DNA of 64,000 bases from Streptomyces sp. NBC_00094 (GCF_026343125.1 NZ_JAPEMB010000001.1:682001-746000); one strand, 5' to 3'; numbered from the stretch's first letter, positions 24,652 to 35,300 are shown. Notes: generated by a model not told the origin, from the sequence alone. A program made the numbers and translations.

Positions 24652-26046
24652 TCAGCCGGCGGTCGCCTCCCGGTGGGCGCGGATGATGTCCGCGTACCGC
24701 CGCCCGCTCGTCTTCACGGTCCGCTTCTGCGTCGCGTAGTCGACGTGGACGAGCCCGAAGCGCTTGTCGTAGCCGTAGGCCCACTCGAAGTTGTCGAGCA
24801 GCGACCAGGCGTAGTAGCCGGCGAGCGGGGCGCCCTTGCGCAGGGCACGGGCGCAGGCCGCGAGGTGCTGCTCCAGGTAGCGGGTGCGGTCGGGGTCGTG
24901 GACCTCGCCGTCGGGGCCCACGGTGTCGGGGAAGGCCGAGCCGTTCTCGGTCACGTACAGCTCGCGCACACCGTACTCCTCGGTGAGCCGGAGCAGGAAG
25001 GCCTCCAGGCCGCCGGCGTCGATCTGCCAGTCCATGCCGGTGCGGGGGACGTCGGGGAGGCGGACCTCGCGGGCGTACGGGACGGGGCCGGCCGGGTCGT
25101 CGGCGACGGTGACCGGGAAGTAGTAGTTGAGGCCGTGCCAGTCGAGCGGGGCGGCGATGGTCTCGGCGTCCCCCGGCCGTTCGGGAAGCTCGACCCCGTA
25201 CAGCTCACGCATGTCGGCGGGGAAACCGCGCCCGTAGACCGGGTCGAGCCACCAGCGGTTGGTGTGACCGTCCATGCGGGCGGCCGCGGCGACGTCCTCG
25301 GGACGGGTGGAGGCGGGCGCGACGGTCGAGTGGTTGGTGACCAGGCCGATCCGGGCGCCGGGGGCGGCGGCGCGGATGGCCTGGGTGGTCAGTCCGTGGC
25401 CGAGGAGCAGGTGGTAGGAGGCACGGACGGCCGCGGTGAGATCGGTGTACCCGGGGGCCATCCGGCCTTCGAGGTGGCCGATCCAGCCCGAGCAGAGGGG
25501 TTCGTTGAGGGTGGCCCAGCGGGTCACCCGGTCGCCGAGGCGTTCGGCGACGACGGAGGCGTACGCGGCGAGGTGTTCGGCGGTGGCCCGCTCGGTCCAG
25601 CCGCCGCGGCTGTCGTGGACCCGGTCCTGGAGGGCCTGCGGCAGGTCCCAGTGGTAGAGGGTGACGGAGGGCGTGATCCCGGCGTCGAGGAGTCCGTCGA
25701 CGAGCCGGTCGTAGAAGTCGAGCCCGGCCTTGTTGACGGGTCCGTCGCCGCCGGGGACGACCCGCGGCCAGGCGACGGAGAGCCGGTACGCGTCGGTGCC
25801 GAGCCCCTTCATCAGGGCTATGTCCTCGGGCCAGCGGTGGTAGTGGTCGCAGGCGGTGTCGCCGTGGTCGCCGTTGTCGACGGCGCCGGGGGTACGGGAG
25901 AAGGTGTCCCAGATGGAGGGGGCGCGGCCGTCCTCGGCGACGGCGCCCTCGATCTGGTAGGCGGAGGTCGCCGTGCCCCAGGCGAAGGACGGCGGGAAGG
26001 CGTCGAGGTCGAGCGTCGTGGGGCGGGGGTCGGTGGATTCGGACAC
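24652..26046 (-). CDS. GH1 family beta-glucosidase of the ABC operon
   Basis: A 464-residue cytoplasmic GH1 enzyme. GTG 26046 is the start; the open frame continues far upstream, but that part overlaps the permease gene in another frame. Acid/base E182 lies in TLNEP and nucleophile E367 in VTENG; the end reads [20 protein letters not shown]. It is the last gene of the operon binding protein-permease-permease-glucosidase, 35 bp after the second permease. Its substrate is therefore what the importer brings in, most likely a short beta-glucoside. It is clearly related to, but distinct from, the GH1 enzyme at 14742-16154. Confidence 0.94.
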   Translation of the reverse strand: MSESTDPRPTTLDLDAFPPSFAWGTATSAYQIEGAVAEDGRAPSIWDTFSRTPGAVDNGDHGDTACDHYHRWPEDIALMKGLGTDAYRLSVAWPRVVPGGDGPVNKAGLDFYDRLVDGLLDAGITPSVTLYHWDLPQALQDRVHDSRGGWTERATAEHLAAYASVVAERLGDRVTRWATLNEPLCSGWIGHLEGRMAPGYTDLTAAVRASYHLLLGHGLTTQAIRAAAPGARIGLVTNHSTVAPASTRPEDVAAAARMDGHTNRWWLDPVYGRGFPADMRELYGVELPERPGDAETIAAPLDWHGLNYYFPVTVADDPAGPVPYAREVRLPDVPRTGMDWQIDAGGLEAFLLRLTEEYGVRELYVTENGSAFPDTVGPDGEVHDPDRTRYLEQHLAACARALRKGAPLAGYYAWSLLDNFEWAYGYDKRFGLVHVDYATQKRTVKTSGRRYADIIRAHREATAG

Positions 26047-26081
26047 GGAGGACCTCTTCGTGGTCGGAGCGGAGAAGGACG

Positions 26082-27002
26082 TCACTTGACCGCACCCGCG
26101 GTGAGGCCGGCGACGAGGTAGCGCTGGAGGAGGAGGAAGCCGACGACGACGGGGACGCTCACCACGAGGGAGGCGGCCATCACCTGGTTCCAGTACACGT
26201 CGTTCTGGGTGGCGTACCCCTGGAGTCCGACGGCGAGGGTCCTGGTGGTGTCGTTGGTCATGACGGAGGCGAAGAGGACCTCGCCCCAGGCGGTCATGAA
26301 GGCGTAGACGGCGACGGCGATGATCCCGGGGGACGCCGCCGGGACGATCACCCGGAACAGGGCCCTGATCGGCCCGCAGCCGTCGACCTTGGCGGCCTCG
26401 TCGAGTTCGCGCGGGATCGAGTCGAAGTAGCCGGTCAGCATCCAGATCGAGAACGGCAGCGAGAACGTCAGATAGGTGAGGATCAGGCCTTCCCGCGAGC
26501 CGAAGAGCGCGATGCCGGTGGCGTTGCCGATGTTGACGTAGATGAGGAAGAGGGGCAGCAGGAAGAGGATGCCGGGGAACATCTGCGTCGACAGCACCGT
26601 CACGGTGAAGACGCGCTTGCCGCGGAACTCGTAGCGGCTCACGCCGTAGGCGGCGAAGATCGCGACGACCACCGAGAACACCGTGGCCGCGCCCGCCACG
26701 ACGAGGGAGTTCACGAAGTAGTCGGCGAGGGGGACGGTCTCCCAGATGTCGAAGTACGGGCGGATCGTGAGCCCCGAGGGGATCCACCGGAACTTCCCCG
26801 AGACGTCCTCCAACGGCTTCAGCGAGCTGGAGACCATCACGAACACAGGGAGCACGACGAAGGCCGTGAGCAGGGTGAGGAAGATCCGCCGGGCCCACAG
26901 GAAGGACCGGGGCGCCGCCATCGGGGAGCGTGGGGCGGTGCGCCCGCGTGCGTGCGCCGTGCGCCCGCGCACACGCGGGGACGTCTCGGAGATCTCAGCC
27001 AT
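26082..27002 (-). CDS. ABC sugar transporter permease, MalG type
   Basis: A 306-residue inner-membrane permease with six helices after a basic Arg-rich N-terminus. The coupling-loop motif reads [20 protein letters not shown], the EAA motif that contacts the ATPase. It overlaps the upstream permease gene by eight bases. No ATPase gene is present in the operon, as is usual for Streptomyces sugar importers, which share the MsiK ATPase encoded elsewhere. Confidence 0.93.
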   Translation of the reverse strand: MAEISETSPRVRGRTAHARGRTAPRSPMAAPRSFLWARRIFLTLLTAFVVLPVFVMVSSSLKPLEDVSGKFRWIPSGLTIRPYFDIWETVPLADYFVNSLVVAGAATVFSVVVAIFAAYGVSRYEFRGKRVFTVTVLSTQMFPGILFLLPLFLIYVNIGNATGIALFGSREGLILTYLTFSLPFSIWMLTGYFDSIPRELDEAAKVDGCGPIRALFRVIVPAASPGIIAVAVYAFMTAWGEVLFASVMTNDTTRTLAVGLQGYATQNDVYWNQVMAASLVVSVPVVVGFLLLQRYLVAGLTAGAVK

Positions 27003-27987
27003 CGGAGGTCTTCCTTCCGCGGGTGGTGAGCAGGAGGTAGACGCCCGTGACGACGAGGAGGAAGAGCAGCAGCAGGACGGACATGGCCGAGCCGGTGCCG
27101 AAGTTCCACGTCTGGAAGGACGACTGGTAGATGTGCAGCGAGATCAGGTCCGCCGCCTCGGGGGCCGCCTTGCCGAACAGGACGAACGGCGTGTTGAAGT
27201 CGTTGAACGTCCACAGGAACAGCACCAGGACGAGGACCTGGTTGACCGGCCGCAGGGACGGCAGCGTGATGTGCCGGATCTGCTTGAGGACGCCGGCGCC
27301 GTCGAGGGCGGCCGCCTCGTACATGTCCCGGGGGATGTTCTGCAGTCCCGCCATGACGGTGAGGAAGGCGAACGGCCAGCCCTTCCACACCGAGACGACG
27401 AGCAGGGCCCAGAAGCTGTTGTCGCCGATGAGCCAGAAGGCGGGGCTGTCGCCGATGCCCAACTGGTCGTGCAGGACGTGGTTGACCAGGCCGTTGTCCC
27501 GCTGGAACATGAACGCCCAGGTGATGACGGCGGCGTAGACCGGCAGGGCGTACGGGACGAGGAAGAGGGTCCGCAGGATGGCGCGGCCCCGGAACTCCTC
27601 CTGGAGGAAGATCGCGGCGGCCGTCCCGAGGAACCAGCACAGCCCTACGGAGAGGGCGGTGAACACGCACGTCCGCAGGAAGGACGCGAGGAGTGCCTGG
27701 CCGACGGGGGCGTCGAAGTCGATCGAGACGGCGTAGTTGCCGAGGCCGGCCCAGGGGGCCTCGGACCAGTTGCCGATGAAGAACTGGGTGAGCTCCTTGA
27801 AGCTCATGCCGATGCCCATGAGCATCGGGACGAGGTGGACGAGGAGTTCGAGGAGCAGGGCGGGCAGGAGCAGCAGGTACGGCAGTGCGATGCGGCGGCG
27901 CCCGGAGCGGCGTGGTGCGGTTGCCTCTCCGGGTGCGGCCTTGCGCACCGCCGGCTCACTCGTGGGAGTGATGGCGGTTCTGGTCAT
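26995..27987 (-). CDS. ABC sugar transporter permease, MalF type
   Basis: A 330-residue permease; ATG 27987 lies 11 bases after the binding-protein stop. The longer open frame upstream is the binding-protein gene read in another frame. Helices include IALPYLLLLPALLLELLVHL and FTALSVGLCWFLGTAAAIFL. The EAA motif is DMYEAAALDGAGVLKQIRHI. The ribosome-binding site is weak (CCCCTCC side), so translation may depend on coupling to the upstream gene. It pairs with the MalG-type protein to form the channel. Confidence 0.93.
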   Translation of the reverse strand: MTRTAITPTSEPAVRKAAPGEATAPRRSGRRRIALPYLLLLPALLLELLVHLVPMLMGIGMSFKELTQFFIGNWSEAPWAGLGNYAVSIDFDAPVGQALLASFLRTCVFTALSVGLCWFLGTAAAIFLQEEFRGRAILRTLFLVPYALPVYAAVITWAFMFQRDNGLVNHVLHDQLGIGDSPAFWLIGDNSFWALLVVSVWKGWPFAFLTVMAGLQNIPRDMYEAAALDGAGVLKQIRHITLPSLRPVNQVLVLVLFLWTFNDFNTPFVLFGKAAPEAADLISLHIYQSSFQTWNFGTGSAMSVLLLLFLLVVTGVYLLLTTRGRKTSDG

Positions 27988-27998
27988 GGAGGGGCGGC

Positions 27999-29303
27999 CT
28001 ACTTCTTGGGCATCTGCTGCTGGGCCTTTTCGAGCTTGGCCCGCACGGACTCGGTGGTGACGGGCCGGCCGGCGGCGGCGTCGGCGAACAGCTCCTTGAC
28101 GGCCGTGCCGACCACGGTCTCGAACTGGGACTCCTCGGGGACCTGCGGCAGGGCGGCGGCGCTGGTGGCGAGGGTGTCGCGGATGACGGTGAGCGAGGGG
28201 TCGGAGAACCCGGGGTCCTGCTGGGCGCTCTTGACCGGCGGCACCGAGCCGTAGGCCTTGTTGAGCATGATCTGCTCCTCGTCGCTCGTCATGAACTTCA
28301 CGAACTTGAGGGCGCCGTCGAGGTTCTTGGTGTTCTTGAAGACGGCCATGTTGATGCCGGCGACCATCGAGTTGGTCTGCTTGCCGGAGCCGGGCTTGCC
28401 GGCCGGGACCGGGGCCGGGACGACGCCCCAGTCCTCGGGGGCCATGCCCTGGGAGGCGAAGGTCTGCTGGGGGGTCTGCCACAGGACCATGCCCGTCCGG
28501 TCCTTGGCGAAGTCGCTCAGGGACTGGTTCTGCGCGTACTCGGCGTTGCCGGGGGCGGCGATCTTCTGCGTGGCCATCAGGTCGACGTACTGCTTGACCG
28601 CGGCGACGGCTCCGTCGGAGGTGAAGTCGGCCTTGCCGTCGGCGGTGAAGAAGTCGGCTCCGTGCTGCTTGGCGAGGACGAAGACCTGGTGGATGTTGTT
28701 GGACAGGTTGGATCCCTCGACTCCGAGGCCCCACTTCCCGTCCTTGCTCAGCTTCTTGCCGGTGGCGATCAGCTCGTCCCAGGTGGTCGGCGGCTTGGTG
28801 ATGCCGGCGGCCTTGAACATGTGCTTGTTGTAGTAGAGCGCGTACGCCATCGAGTAGAGCGGGACGGCGGCCGGGTCCTTGCCGGGGGTGCCCGTGGAGC
28901 CGAGCGCGGACTCGACGAACCGGTCCTTGCCGCCGATGGCCTCGAAGGCCTTCGCGTCGAAGGGCAGCAGCGCGCCGGTGGACTGGAGCGAGGCGCTCCA
29001 GGTGTTGCCGATGTTGAGGACGTCGGGGCCCTGGCCGGAGGTGGTCGCGGTGAGGATCCGGTTGAGCAGGTCGGACCAGGGGATCACCTCCAGCTTGACC
29101 TTGATCCCGGTCTCCTTCTCGAACTGGTCGAGCTCGGGCTGCAGGACCTTCTTGTCGACCTCCAGGCTGGCGCCCTGGTTGGTGGCCCAGTAGGTGAGGG
29201 TCTTCGGCGTCGCCTGGCCGTTCCCCCCGCCACCGCAGCCGGTGGCGGCGAAGGCGAGGGAGAGGGTGACGGCTCCGGTGACTGCGGCTCTGAATCTGCG
29301 CAT
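27999..29303 (-). CDS. Sugar-binding lipoprotein of an ABC importer
   Basis: A 434-residue extracytoplasmic substrate-binding protein. ATG 29303 follows AGGAG. The lipoprotein signal MRRFRAAVTGAVTLSLAFAA ends at C23 (TGCGGGG), which would be acylated. The mature protein has the cluster-B sugar-binding fold: TLTYWATNQGASLEVDKK, PDVLNIGNTWSASLQSTG and TTWDELIATGKKLSKDGKWG. It heads the importer operon and is divergent from the ROK regulator. The ligand is inferred from the GH1 partner to be a beta-linked disaccharide or glucoside. Confidence 0.93.
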   Translation of the reverse strand: MRRFRAAVTGAVTLSLAFAATGCGGGGNGQATPKTLTYWATNQGASLEVDKKVLQPELDQFEKETGIKVKLEVIPWSDLLNRILTATTSGQGPDVLNIGNTWSASLQSTGALLPFDAKAFEAIGGKDRFVESALGSTGTPGKDPAAVPLYSMAYALYYNKHMFKAAGITKPPTTWDELIATGKKLSKDGKWGLGVEGSNLSNNIHQVFVLAKQHGADFFTADGKADFTSDGAVAAVKQYVDLMATQKIAAPGNAEYAQNQSLSDFAKDRTGMVLWQTPQQTFASQGMAPEDWGVVPAPVPAGKPGSGKQTNSMVAGINMAVFKNTKNLDGALKFVKFMTSDEEQIMLNKAYGSVPPVKSAQQDPGFSDPSLTVIRDTLATSAAALPQVPEESQFETVVGTAVKELFADAAAGRPVTTESVRAKLEKAQQQMPKK

Positions 29304-29340
29304 GGCTCCTGGGCCCTTTCGGGGGGATGACGGGGATGCC

Positions 29341-29373
29341 GTCGCGGGGAGCGCCTGAACCACTCCCCGCGAC
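29341..29373 (-). promoter_or_regulatory. Hairpin in the binding-protein leader
   Basis: GTCGCGGGGAG (29341-29351) pairs perfectly with CTCCCCGCGAC (29363-29373), loop 11 nt. It lies between the promoter and the start codon at 29303, so it would form in the 5' untranslated RNA or serve as a DNA palindrome. Confidence 0.5.
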
Positions 29374-29393
29374 TGGGCTTAATTTAGGATGTG

Positions 29394-29422
29394 AGTTAAA
29401 CCGCACGGGAAGGTCGCGTCAA
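29394..29422 (-). promoter_or_regulatory. Promoter of the ABC-GH1 operon with overlapping AT-rich site
   Basis: On the reverse strand TTGACG (29417-29422) and TTAACT (29394-29399) are spaced 17 bp, a good vegetative sigma fit. The AT-rich TTTAGGATGTGAGTTAAA (29383-29400) overlaps the -10 and is the likely ROK binding site. Confidence 0.55.
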
Positions 29423-29474
29423 GGCCTGTACTGCGGGTATGTTGCAACGAACGACTTCAGAGACGGGGACCAAA

Positions 29475-30872
29475 GTGCATGCGAGAACTGGCCGCACGGT
29501 GCGTGACCTGCGGCGCGAGAACCGCACCGCCGTCCTGCGCAGGCTGTACTTCGACGGACCCAAGAGCCGCCTCATGCTCGGCCCCGCGACGGGCCTGAGC
29601 TCCGGCTCGGTCAGCAACGTCGTCGCCGAACTCCTCGCGGAGGGCCTGGTCGAGGAGGCCGGCAGCGTCGACTCGGCCGGCGGGCGCCCCCGTACCCTGC
29701 TGCGCATCACCCCGGGCAGCGGATTCATGATCGGCGTCGACATCGGCGAGACGCGCATCAGGATCGAGCTCTTCGACCTCACCCTCACCGAACTCGCCCG
29801 CACGGAGCGGGCGCTGGCCTGCTCGGGGCCCCGCACCGACCGCTACGACGTGGACCTGGTCGTCGCCCATCTGCGCGACGGCATCGCCGAGGTGCTGCGC
29901 GCCGCGAACGTCCCCGTCGAACGCCTCCTCGGCATCGGCGTCGGGGTCCCCGGCATCGTCGCCCACACCGAGGACGGCGCCGTCGTCCACGGCCAGACCA
30001 TCGGCTGGGACTCCGTCCCCCTCGAACGGCTCCTGCGTCAGGCCGTCGACCTGCCCGAGACCGTGCCCTACTGGATCGACAACGGCGCCAAGACCCTGGG
30101 CCAGGCGGAGATGTGGTTCGGCGCCGGCCGCGGTGCCCGCAGCGCCGTCGTCGTCCTCTTCGGCTCCGGTGTCGGTGCCTGCTCCGTCAGCGACCCGATG
30201 GAACCCGGGCGCGCGCTCGAATGGGGCCACCTGACGGTACGGGTCCGGGGCCGGCGCTGCCGTTGCGGCTCCCACGGCTGCCTGGAGGCGTACGCCGGCG
30301 CCGAGGCCCTCCTGGAACGGTGGCGCGAGGCCGGGGGCCGGCCCCCGGCCGGCGCGGACGAGGAAACCGCCCTCACCGCGATGCTCGCCGCCGCCTACCC
30401 GGCCGACCCCGCCTACTCCACCGATCCGGCCGCCCCGATCGACCCGGCCGCCCCGACCGACCCGTCCGATCCGGCCGCCCCAGCCACCCCCTCCGCCCCC
30501 TCCGCCCCGTCGACGGAGCCCGACGCCACGGCCCTCGCCGTCCTGGACGAGACCGCCGAGTACCTCGGCGCCGGCTTCGCCGACCTCATCAACCTCTTCC
30601 AGCCCGAGCGCATCCTCGTCGGCGGCTGGGCCGGCCTCCAGCTCGGCAGCCGCTTCCTGCGCACCGTGATCCGCTACTCCGACGCGTACGCGCTCCGCTA
30701 CCCGGCGAGCCGTACCCGCATCGACCTGGGCACCCTCGGCCCCCAGGCGGTCACCGTCGGCGCCGCCCTCCTCCCCCTGGCCGACTTCTTCGCCCGGGGC
30801 GGCCGCTCCCCCGAGACCGAACCGAGCACCCCCGCCCCCGCCTGGCAGGCAGCGCTCCAGGACCGCGTGTGA
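29475..30872 (+). CDS. ROK-family transcriptional regulator
   Basis: A 465-residue regulator divergent from the importer operon. GTG 29475 has GGGGA five bases before it; ATG 29439 would add twelve residues. The N-terminal winged helix (RRLYFDGPKSRLMLGPATGL, SSGSVSNVVAELLAEGLVEE) precedes a sugar-kinase-like domain with MIGVDIGETRIRIELFDL, EWGHLTVRV and the zinc motif CRCGSHGCLEAY. An unusual insertion of ~40 residues made of A-P-T-D-P-like repeats (about residues 317-358) interrupts the C-terminal domain. ROK repressors of this kind respond to the sugar imported by the neighbouring system. Confidence 0.9.
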   Translation: MHARTGRTVRDLRRENRTAVLRRLYFDGPKSRLMLGPATGLSSGSVSNVVAELLAEGLVEEAGSVDSAGGRPRTLLRITPGSGFMIGVDIGETRIRIELFDLTLTELARTERALACSGPRTDRYDVDLVVAHLRDGIAEVLRAANVPVERLLGIGVGVPGIVAHTEDGAVVHGQTIGWDSVPLERLLRQAVDLPETVPYWIDNGAKTLGQAEMWFGAGRGARSAVVVLFGSGVGACSVSDPMEPGRALEWGHLTVRVRGRRCRCGSHGCLEAYAGAEALLERWREAGGRPPAGADEETALTAMLAAAYPADPAYSTDPAAPIDPAAPTDPSDPAAPATPSAPSAPSTEPDATALAVLDETAEYLGAGFADLINLFQPERILVGGWAGLQLGSRFLRTVIRYSDAYALRYPASRTRIDLGTLGPQAVTVGAALLPLADFFARGGRSPETEPSTPAPAWQAALQDRV

Positions 30873-30901
30873 ACGACGGTGGAGCCGCGACGCCCGGGTG
30901 G

Positions 30902-30919
30902 CTCGCCGGTCCCGGCGAG
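30902..30919. terminator. Short hairpin between convergent ROK and M1 genes
   Basis: CTCGCCGG-TC-CCGGCGAG at 30902-30919 is the only clear stem in the 81-bp convergent gap. Confidence 0.4.
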
Positions 30920-30953
30920 AACGTCATCCGGGTACGCCCTCCGCTCCGACCCG

Positions 30954-32300
30954 CTACGCGGAATCGACCTCCGGCCGCGGCGAGGGCAGCGGCGGGAGCG
31001 ACGGCTCGTACAACCAGGCCGAGAAGAGGTCGTCCAGGGGCTCCGCCGTGTAGCGGGCCGCGTGGGTCGTGAAGCCGACGGTGTTCACCACGCCGTGGCG
31101 GTGCACGGTGGCCCAGTCGCGCAGCATCCGGAGGAAGGCCCTCTCCCCCAGCGCGCAGCGGACCGCGTGCACGGCCAGGCCCCCGCGCTGGTACAGGCGG
31201 TCGTCGAACATCAGCTTGCGGCCCGGGTCCGCCAATCGCAGATCCTGGGCCTGCGTGGCCAGCAGCCGGTGCGCGCCGGCCGCGAGCTCGTGCGCGGTGC
31301 GGCCGCCGGAACGCTCCGACCAGAGCCATTCGGCGTACTTCGCGAAGCCCTCGTTCAGCCAGATGTGCCGCCAGTCGGCGATGGTCACGCTGTTGCCGAA
31401 CCACTGGTGCGCCAGCTCGTGGGCGATCAGGCGCTCGGAACCTCGGACGCCGTCGACGTGGTTGACGCCGAACAGGGAGAGGCCTTGGGCCTCCACGGGG
31501 ACGTCGAGGTCCTCGTCGGCGACGACGACCACGTACTCGCCGAAGGGATAGGGCCCGAAGAGTTCCTCGAACAGCTGCATCATGGCCGGCTGCCGGGCGA
31601 AGTCGCGGGAGAAGCGCGGCAGGAGGTGCGACGGCACGTGGGCGCTCTGCGGCACACCGCCGAGCCCGGGGTCACCGAGCAGCACCGTCTGGTGCATGCC
31701 GATCGACAGGCCGACGAGGTAGCTGGAGGTCGGCGCGGTCTGCTCGTACACCCACGTGGTCGTGCTGGCCCTCGTCGTCCGGGTGAGCAGCCGGCCGCCG
31801 GCCACCACGGTGTAGGCGGACGGGGTGTTGACCGAGATCTGGTACGAGGCCTTGTCGGCCGGCCGGTCGTTGCAGGGGTACCAGGAGGGTGCGCCGACCG
31901 GCTGGCTGGCCACCAGCGCGCCGTCGGTCAGCTCCTCCCAGCCGAGGCCGCCCCAGGGGCTGCGGACCGGCTTGGGGTTGCCGGCCCAGTGGACCTCCAC
32001 GGTGAAGGCCGCGCCGGCGGGCAGCGGCTTGGCCGGCCGGACGCGGAGTCTGCCGCCGCGATGGGTGTAGTGCGGCGCCTTGCCGTCCACCAGCACCCTG
32101 CCGACCTTGAACTCGGAGAGGTTGAGGTGGAACTCGGTGAGCGGGGCCCGTCCGGCGATCGCGCTGAGCCGGGCCGTCCCGGCCAGCCGGTTGGGGCCGG
32201 GACGGTATTCCAGGGAGATCTCGTACCGGTGCACCCGGTAACGGGGATCACCGTTGGCCGGAAAGTACGGGTCCGATGCCGCTGTCCGCTGGCCGCTCAC
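30954..32300 (-). CDS. M1-family zinc aminopeptidase next to the Pls-type synthetase
   Basis: A 448-residue metallopeptidase. GTG 32300 follows GGAGCGGAAG. The zinc site is H294-E-L-A-H298 in LIAHELAHQWFGN, with the third ligand E317 in WLNEGFAKY, exactly the HExxH-x18-E spacing. Where most M1 enzymes have GAMEN this one has EAQGLSLFG. It is shorter than full-length aminopeptidase N and lacks the large C-terminal helical domain. It lies 44 bp downstream of the Pls-type gene on the same strand. In the epsilon-poly-lysine producer S. albulus, polymer-degrading aminopeptidases with this zinc motif are reported, so degradation of or self-protection against the product is a reasonable role. Confidence 0.85.
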   Translation of the reverse strand: MSGQRTAASDPYFPANGDPRYRVHRYEISLEYRPGPNRLAGTARLSAIAGRAPLTEFHLNLSEFKVGRVLVDGKAPHYTHRGGRLRVRPAKPLPAGAAFTVEVHWAGNPKPVRSPWGGLGWEELTDGALVASQPVGAPSWYPCNDRPADKASYQISVNTPSAYTVVAGGRLLTRTTRASTTTWVYEQTAPTSSYLVGLSIGMHQTVLLGDPGLGGVPQSAHVPSHLLPRFSRDFARQPAMMQLFEELFGPYPFGEYVVVVADEDLDVPVEAQGLSLFGVNHVDGVRGSERLIAHELAHQWFGNSVTIADWRHIWLNEGFAKYAEWLWSERSGGRTAHELAAGAHRLLATQAQDLRLADPGRKLMFDDRLYQRGGLAVHAVRCALGERAFLRMLRDWATVHRHGVVNTVGFTTHAARYTAEPLDDLFSAWLYEPSLPPLPSPRPEVDSA

Positions 32301-32344
32301 TGCCGCTTCCGCTCCCTGCGCTGTGCTCGTACGCCGTGGCCCTC

Positions 32345-35300
32345 TCAGGACCGCCACGCCTCGATCGGATTGCCCAGCCAGCGGGTGTCGGCGGGGACGG
32401 ATTCCCCGGCCATCACGAGAGAGGCGGGACCCAGCGTGCTGCGGGCCCCGACCGTACTCCCCGGGAGGACGATTCCGCCCGGACCCAGGGTGGCGCCCTC
32501 GCGGAGGACCACAGTATCCGTCCTCAAGATCCGGTCGTGGAAGAGGTGGGTCTGCAACACACAGCCGCGGTTCACGCTGACCGCGTCGCCCAGGACCACC
32601 AGGTCGGTCTCGGGCAGCCAGTAGCTCTCGCACCACACGCCCCGGCCGATCCGGGCGCCGAGTCCACGGAGCCACAGGGTCATCAGCGGCGTACCGGGCA
32701 CGGATCCGACCAGCCACGGCACGGCCAGCACCTCGACGAAGGTGTCGGCCAGCTCGTTGCGCCAGACGAAGCCGCTCCACAGCGGGTGCTCGCCCGTCCC
32801 GTGCCGGCCCACCAGCAGCCACTTCGCGGCCACGGCGACCGCGCAGGCGGCGAGACCGGCGGCGAGCAGGATCACGCCGGACAGCAGCGCCGCTCCCCAG
32901 ATCCCGAGGTCGCTCGCCGCGGCCAGCGCGCACAGCGCCCCCACGGCCAGGACGGCCAGCGCGGCCGAGCAGAACACCGGGACGAGCCGGCACAGCTCCA
33001 CCAGGCCGCGCGCCCACAGCAGACGGGCGGGCGGGGCGTACGTCCGGCTCCGGTCGGCGTCGGCCGCGGAGCGCGGCAGTCGGACCGGCGGCAGGCCAAG
33101 GTACGAGCTGCCCTTCTTGGCCTTCTTCGGGGTGGCGGAGAGGACGCCGACGAGCCCGTCGTCCGGCACGGCGCGGCCCGGCGCGGTCATGCCGGAGTTG
33201 CCGAGGAACGCGCGCCGGCCGATCTCGGAGTGACCGATCCGCATCCAGCCGCCGCCCAGTTCGTACGGGGCCGTCAGGGTGTCGTCGGCGAGGAACGCGC
33301 CGTCGCCCACGGTGGTCAGGCTCGGCAGCGCGAGCACGGTGGACACCTCCGCGCCGCGGCCGATCCGCATCCCGAGCAGCCGCAGCCACACGGGCGTGAC
33401 CAGCGCGGCGTACAGCGGGAAGAGCGTCTCCCGGGCGCGGTCCATCAGCTGGGTCACCGTCCAGGCCTGCCAGCCGACCCGGCTGTGCGTCGGATGGAGC
33501 CCGGTCCGCAGCCCGATGCCGAGCAGTCGTACGGAGATCAGCAGGAGCAGCGCGTACGTGAGGCCGAAGGCGAGCGCCCCGGGCACGACGGCGAGGAGCG
33601 CACCGCGCAGTGCCTCGGCGAGTCCGGCACCGGCGGGCACGAAGCGGCTCGCCACGAGCAGGGCGGGCAGAGCGGCGAGGACGGGCAGGGCGGCGAGGGC
33701 GAAGCCGGTCGCTCCGTACACGGCGCGCCAGCGCACCGCACGGGGCGGACGTTCCTTGGGCCAGTTCCGCTTGGCCTTGCCGAGCTTGCCGGCGGGGGCT
33801 CCGGCCCAGCGCTGGCCGGTCGGGATCTGGCCGACCACCGCGGAGCCGGGGGCCACTTCGGCCCGCTTGCCGACCCGCGCGCCGGGGAAGAGGATGCTGC
33901 GGGTGCCGACCACGGCGCCCGCGCCGACCTTGACCGGGCCGATCTCCAGCCGGTCGCCGTCGAGCCAGTGTCCGGAGAGGTCCACCTCGGACTCGACGGC
34001 ACAGCCGCGGCCGAGCTTGAGCATGCCGGTGACCGGCGGCAGGGAGTGCAGGTCCGCCTCGGGGCCGATCTTGGCGCCGAGAGCGCGCGCGTAGCGCTGC
34101 AGCCAGGATCCGGTGAGCGAGGTGGCGCCGGCGCACTCGGCGAGCCGCTCGGCCGTCCACAGCCTCAGGTGGACACTCCCGCCCCGTGGGTAACGTCCCG
34201 CCGTGACGCCGCGCAGCAGGAGGCGCGCACCCCCCGCGGCGATCGCGAGCCGTCCCGGCGGGCTGTGCAGGACCGCCGCTCCGGCGGCGACCACCCACCA
34301 CGAAGCGGTCGGCACCCATGGGTAGGGGCCGAACCAGTGCAGGACGTTGCCGAGGGCGAGCAGCGCCACGGACCAGCGCAGGCCGATCAGGGTGAACAGC
34401 GGGACCAGCAGGAGCGACTGCGTGACCCCGGAGCGGAGCGGGACCGGCTCGACGGTCCGGACCGCGCCGTCGTCCTGTACGGACTTCTCCAGCCGCCGGG
34501 CCAGCTTGCGCAGGGTGGGCTGCTGGTAGACGTCGAGTACGGCCGCGCTCGGGTAGCGGGTGCGCAGCCGGGTGGTGAGCCGGGCGGCGGCGAGGCTGGT
34601 GCCGCCGATCGCGAAGAAGTCGTCGGCGGCGCCGGTGACGGCCACGCCGAGCGTCTCGGTCCACTGCTCGGCCAGCCACGCCTCCGTGCCGTACAGCGGC
34701 TCGGCAGGTCCGGTGGTCTCCGCTTCGGGCAGGGGCCAGGGCAGTGCGTCCCGGTCGACCTTCCCGGAGGTACGGGTCGGCAGTTCGTCGACGGGAGCGA
34801 GCAGCGGCACGAGGGCCGCCGGCAGCTCGGCACGGAGCCGCTCGACCGCCGCCGCCCTGTCCCAGCCGTCCTGGGTGACCAGGTAGCCGACGAGCAGCTG
34901 GTTGCCGCCGCGGGCCGTGCGTACGGCCGCCGCGGCGGCGGCGACGCCGGGCAGGGCCTGGAGTGCGGCGTCCACCTCGCCCAGTTCGATCCGCCGGCCG
35001 CCGAGCTTGATCTGCTCGTCGCCGCGGCCGAGGAAGACCAGTCCCTCCGGCTCCGCGCGGACCAGGTCGCCGCTGCGGTAGGCGCGCTGCCAGCCGAGGG
35101 ATTCCAGGGGGGCGTACTTCTCGGCGTCCTTCTCGGCGTCGAGGTAGCGGGCGAGGCCGACTCCGCCGATCACCAGCTGGCCGCTGCCTCCCATGGGCAC
35201 CGGCTCGTCGGACTCGTCGACGACCGCCAGTTCCCAGCCGTTGAGCGGGAGCCCGATGCGGATCGGTTCCTCGCCGGTCAGCAGGGACGCGCAGGCGACG

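Noticed and set aside
24652..26898. A 748-residue extended GH1 protein
   Set aside because: The N-terminal part overlaps the ABC permease in a different frame and is Arg/Pro-rich shadow; the GH1 fold starts after GTG 26046.
26995..29406. An 803-residue permease fused to an Arg-rich N-terminal part
   Set aside because: The first part is the binding-protein gene out of frame; the permease starts at ATG 27987.
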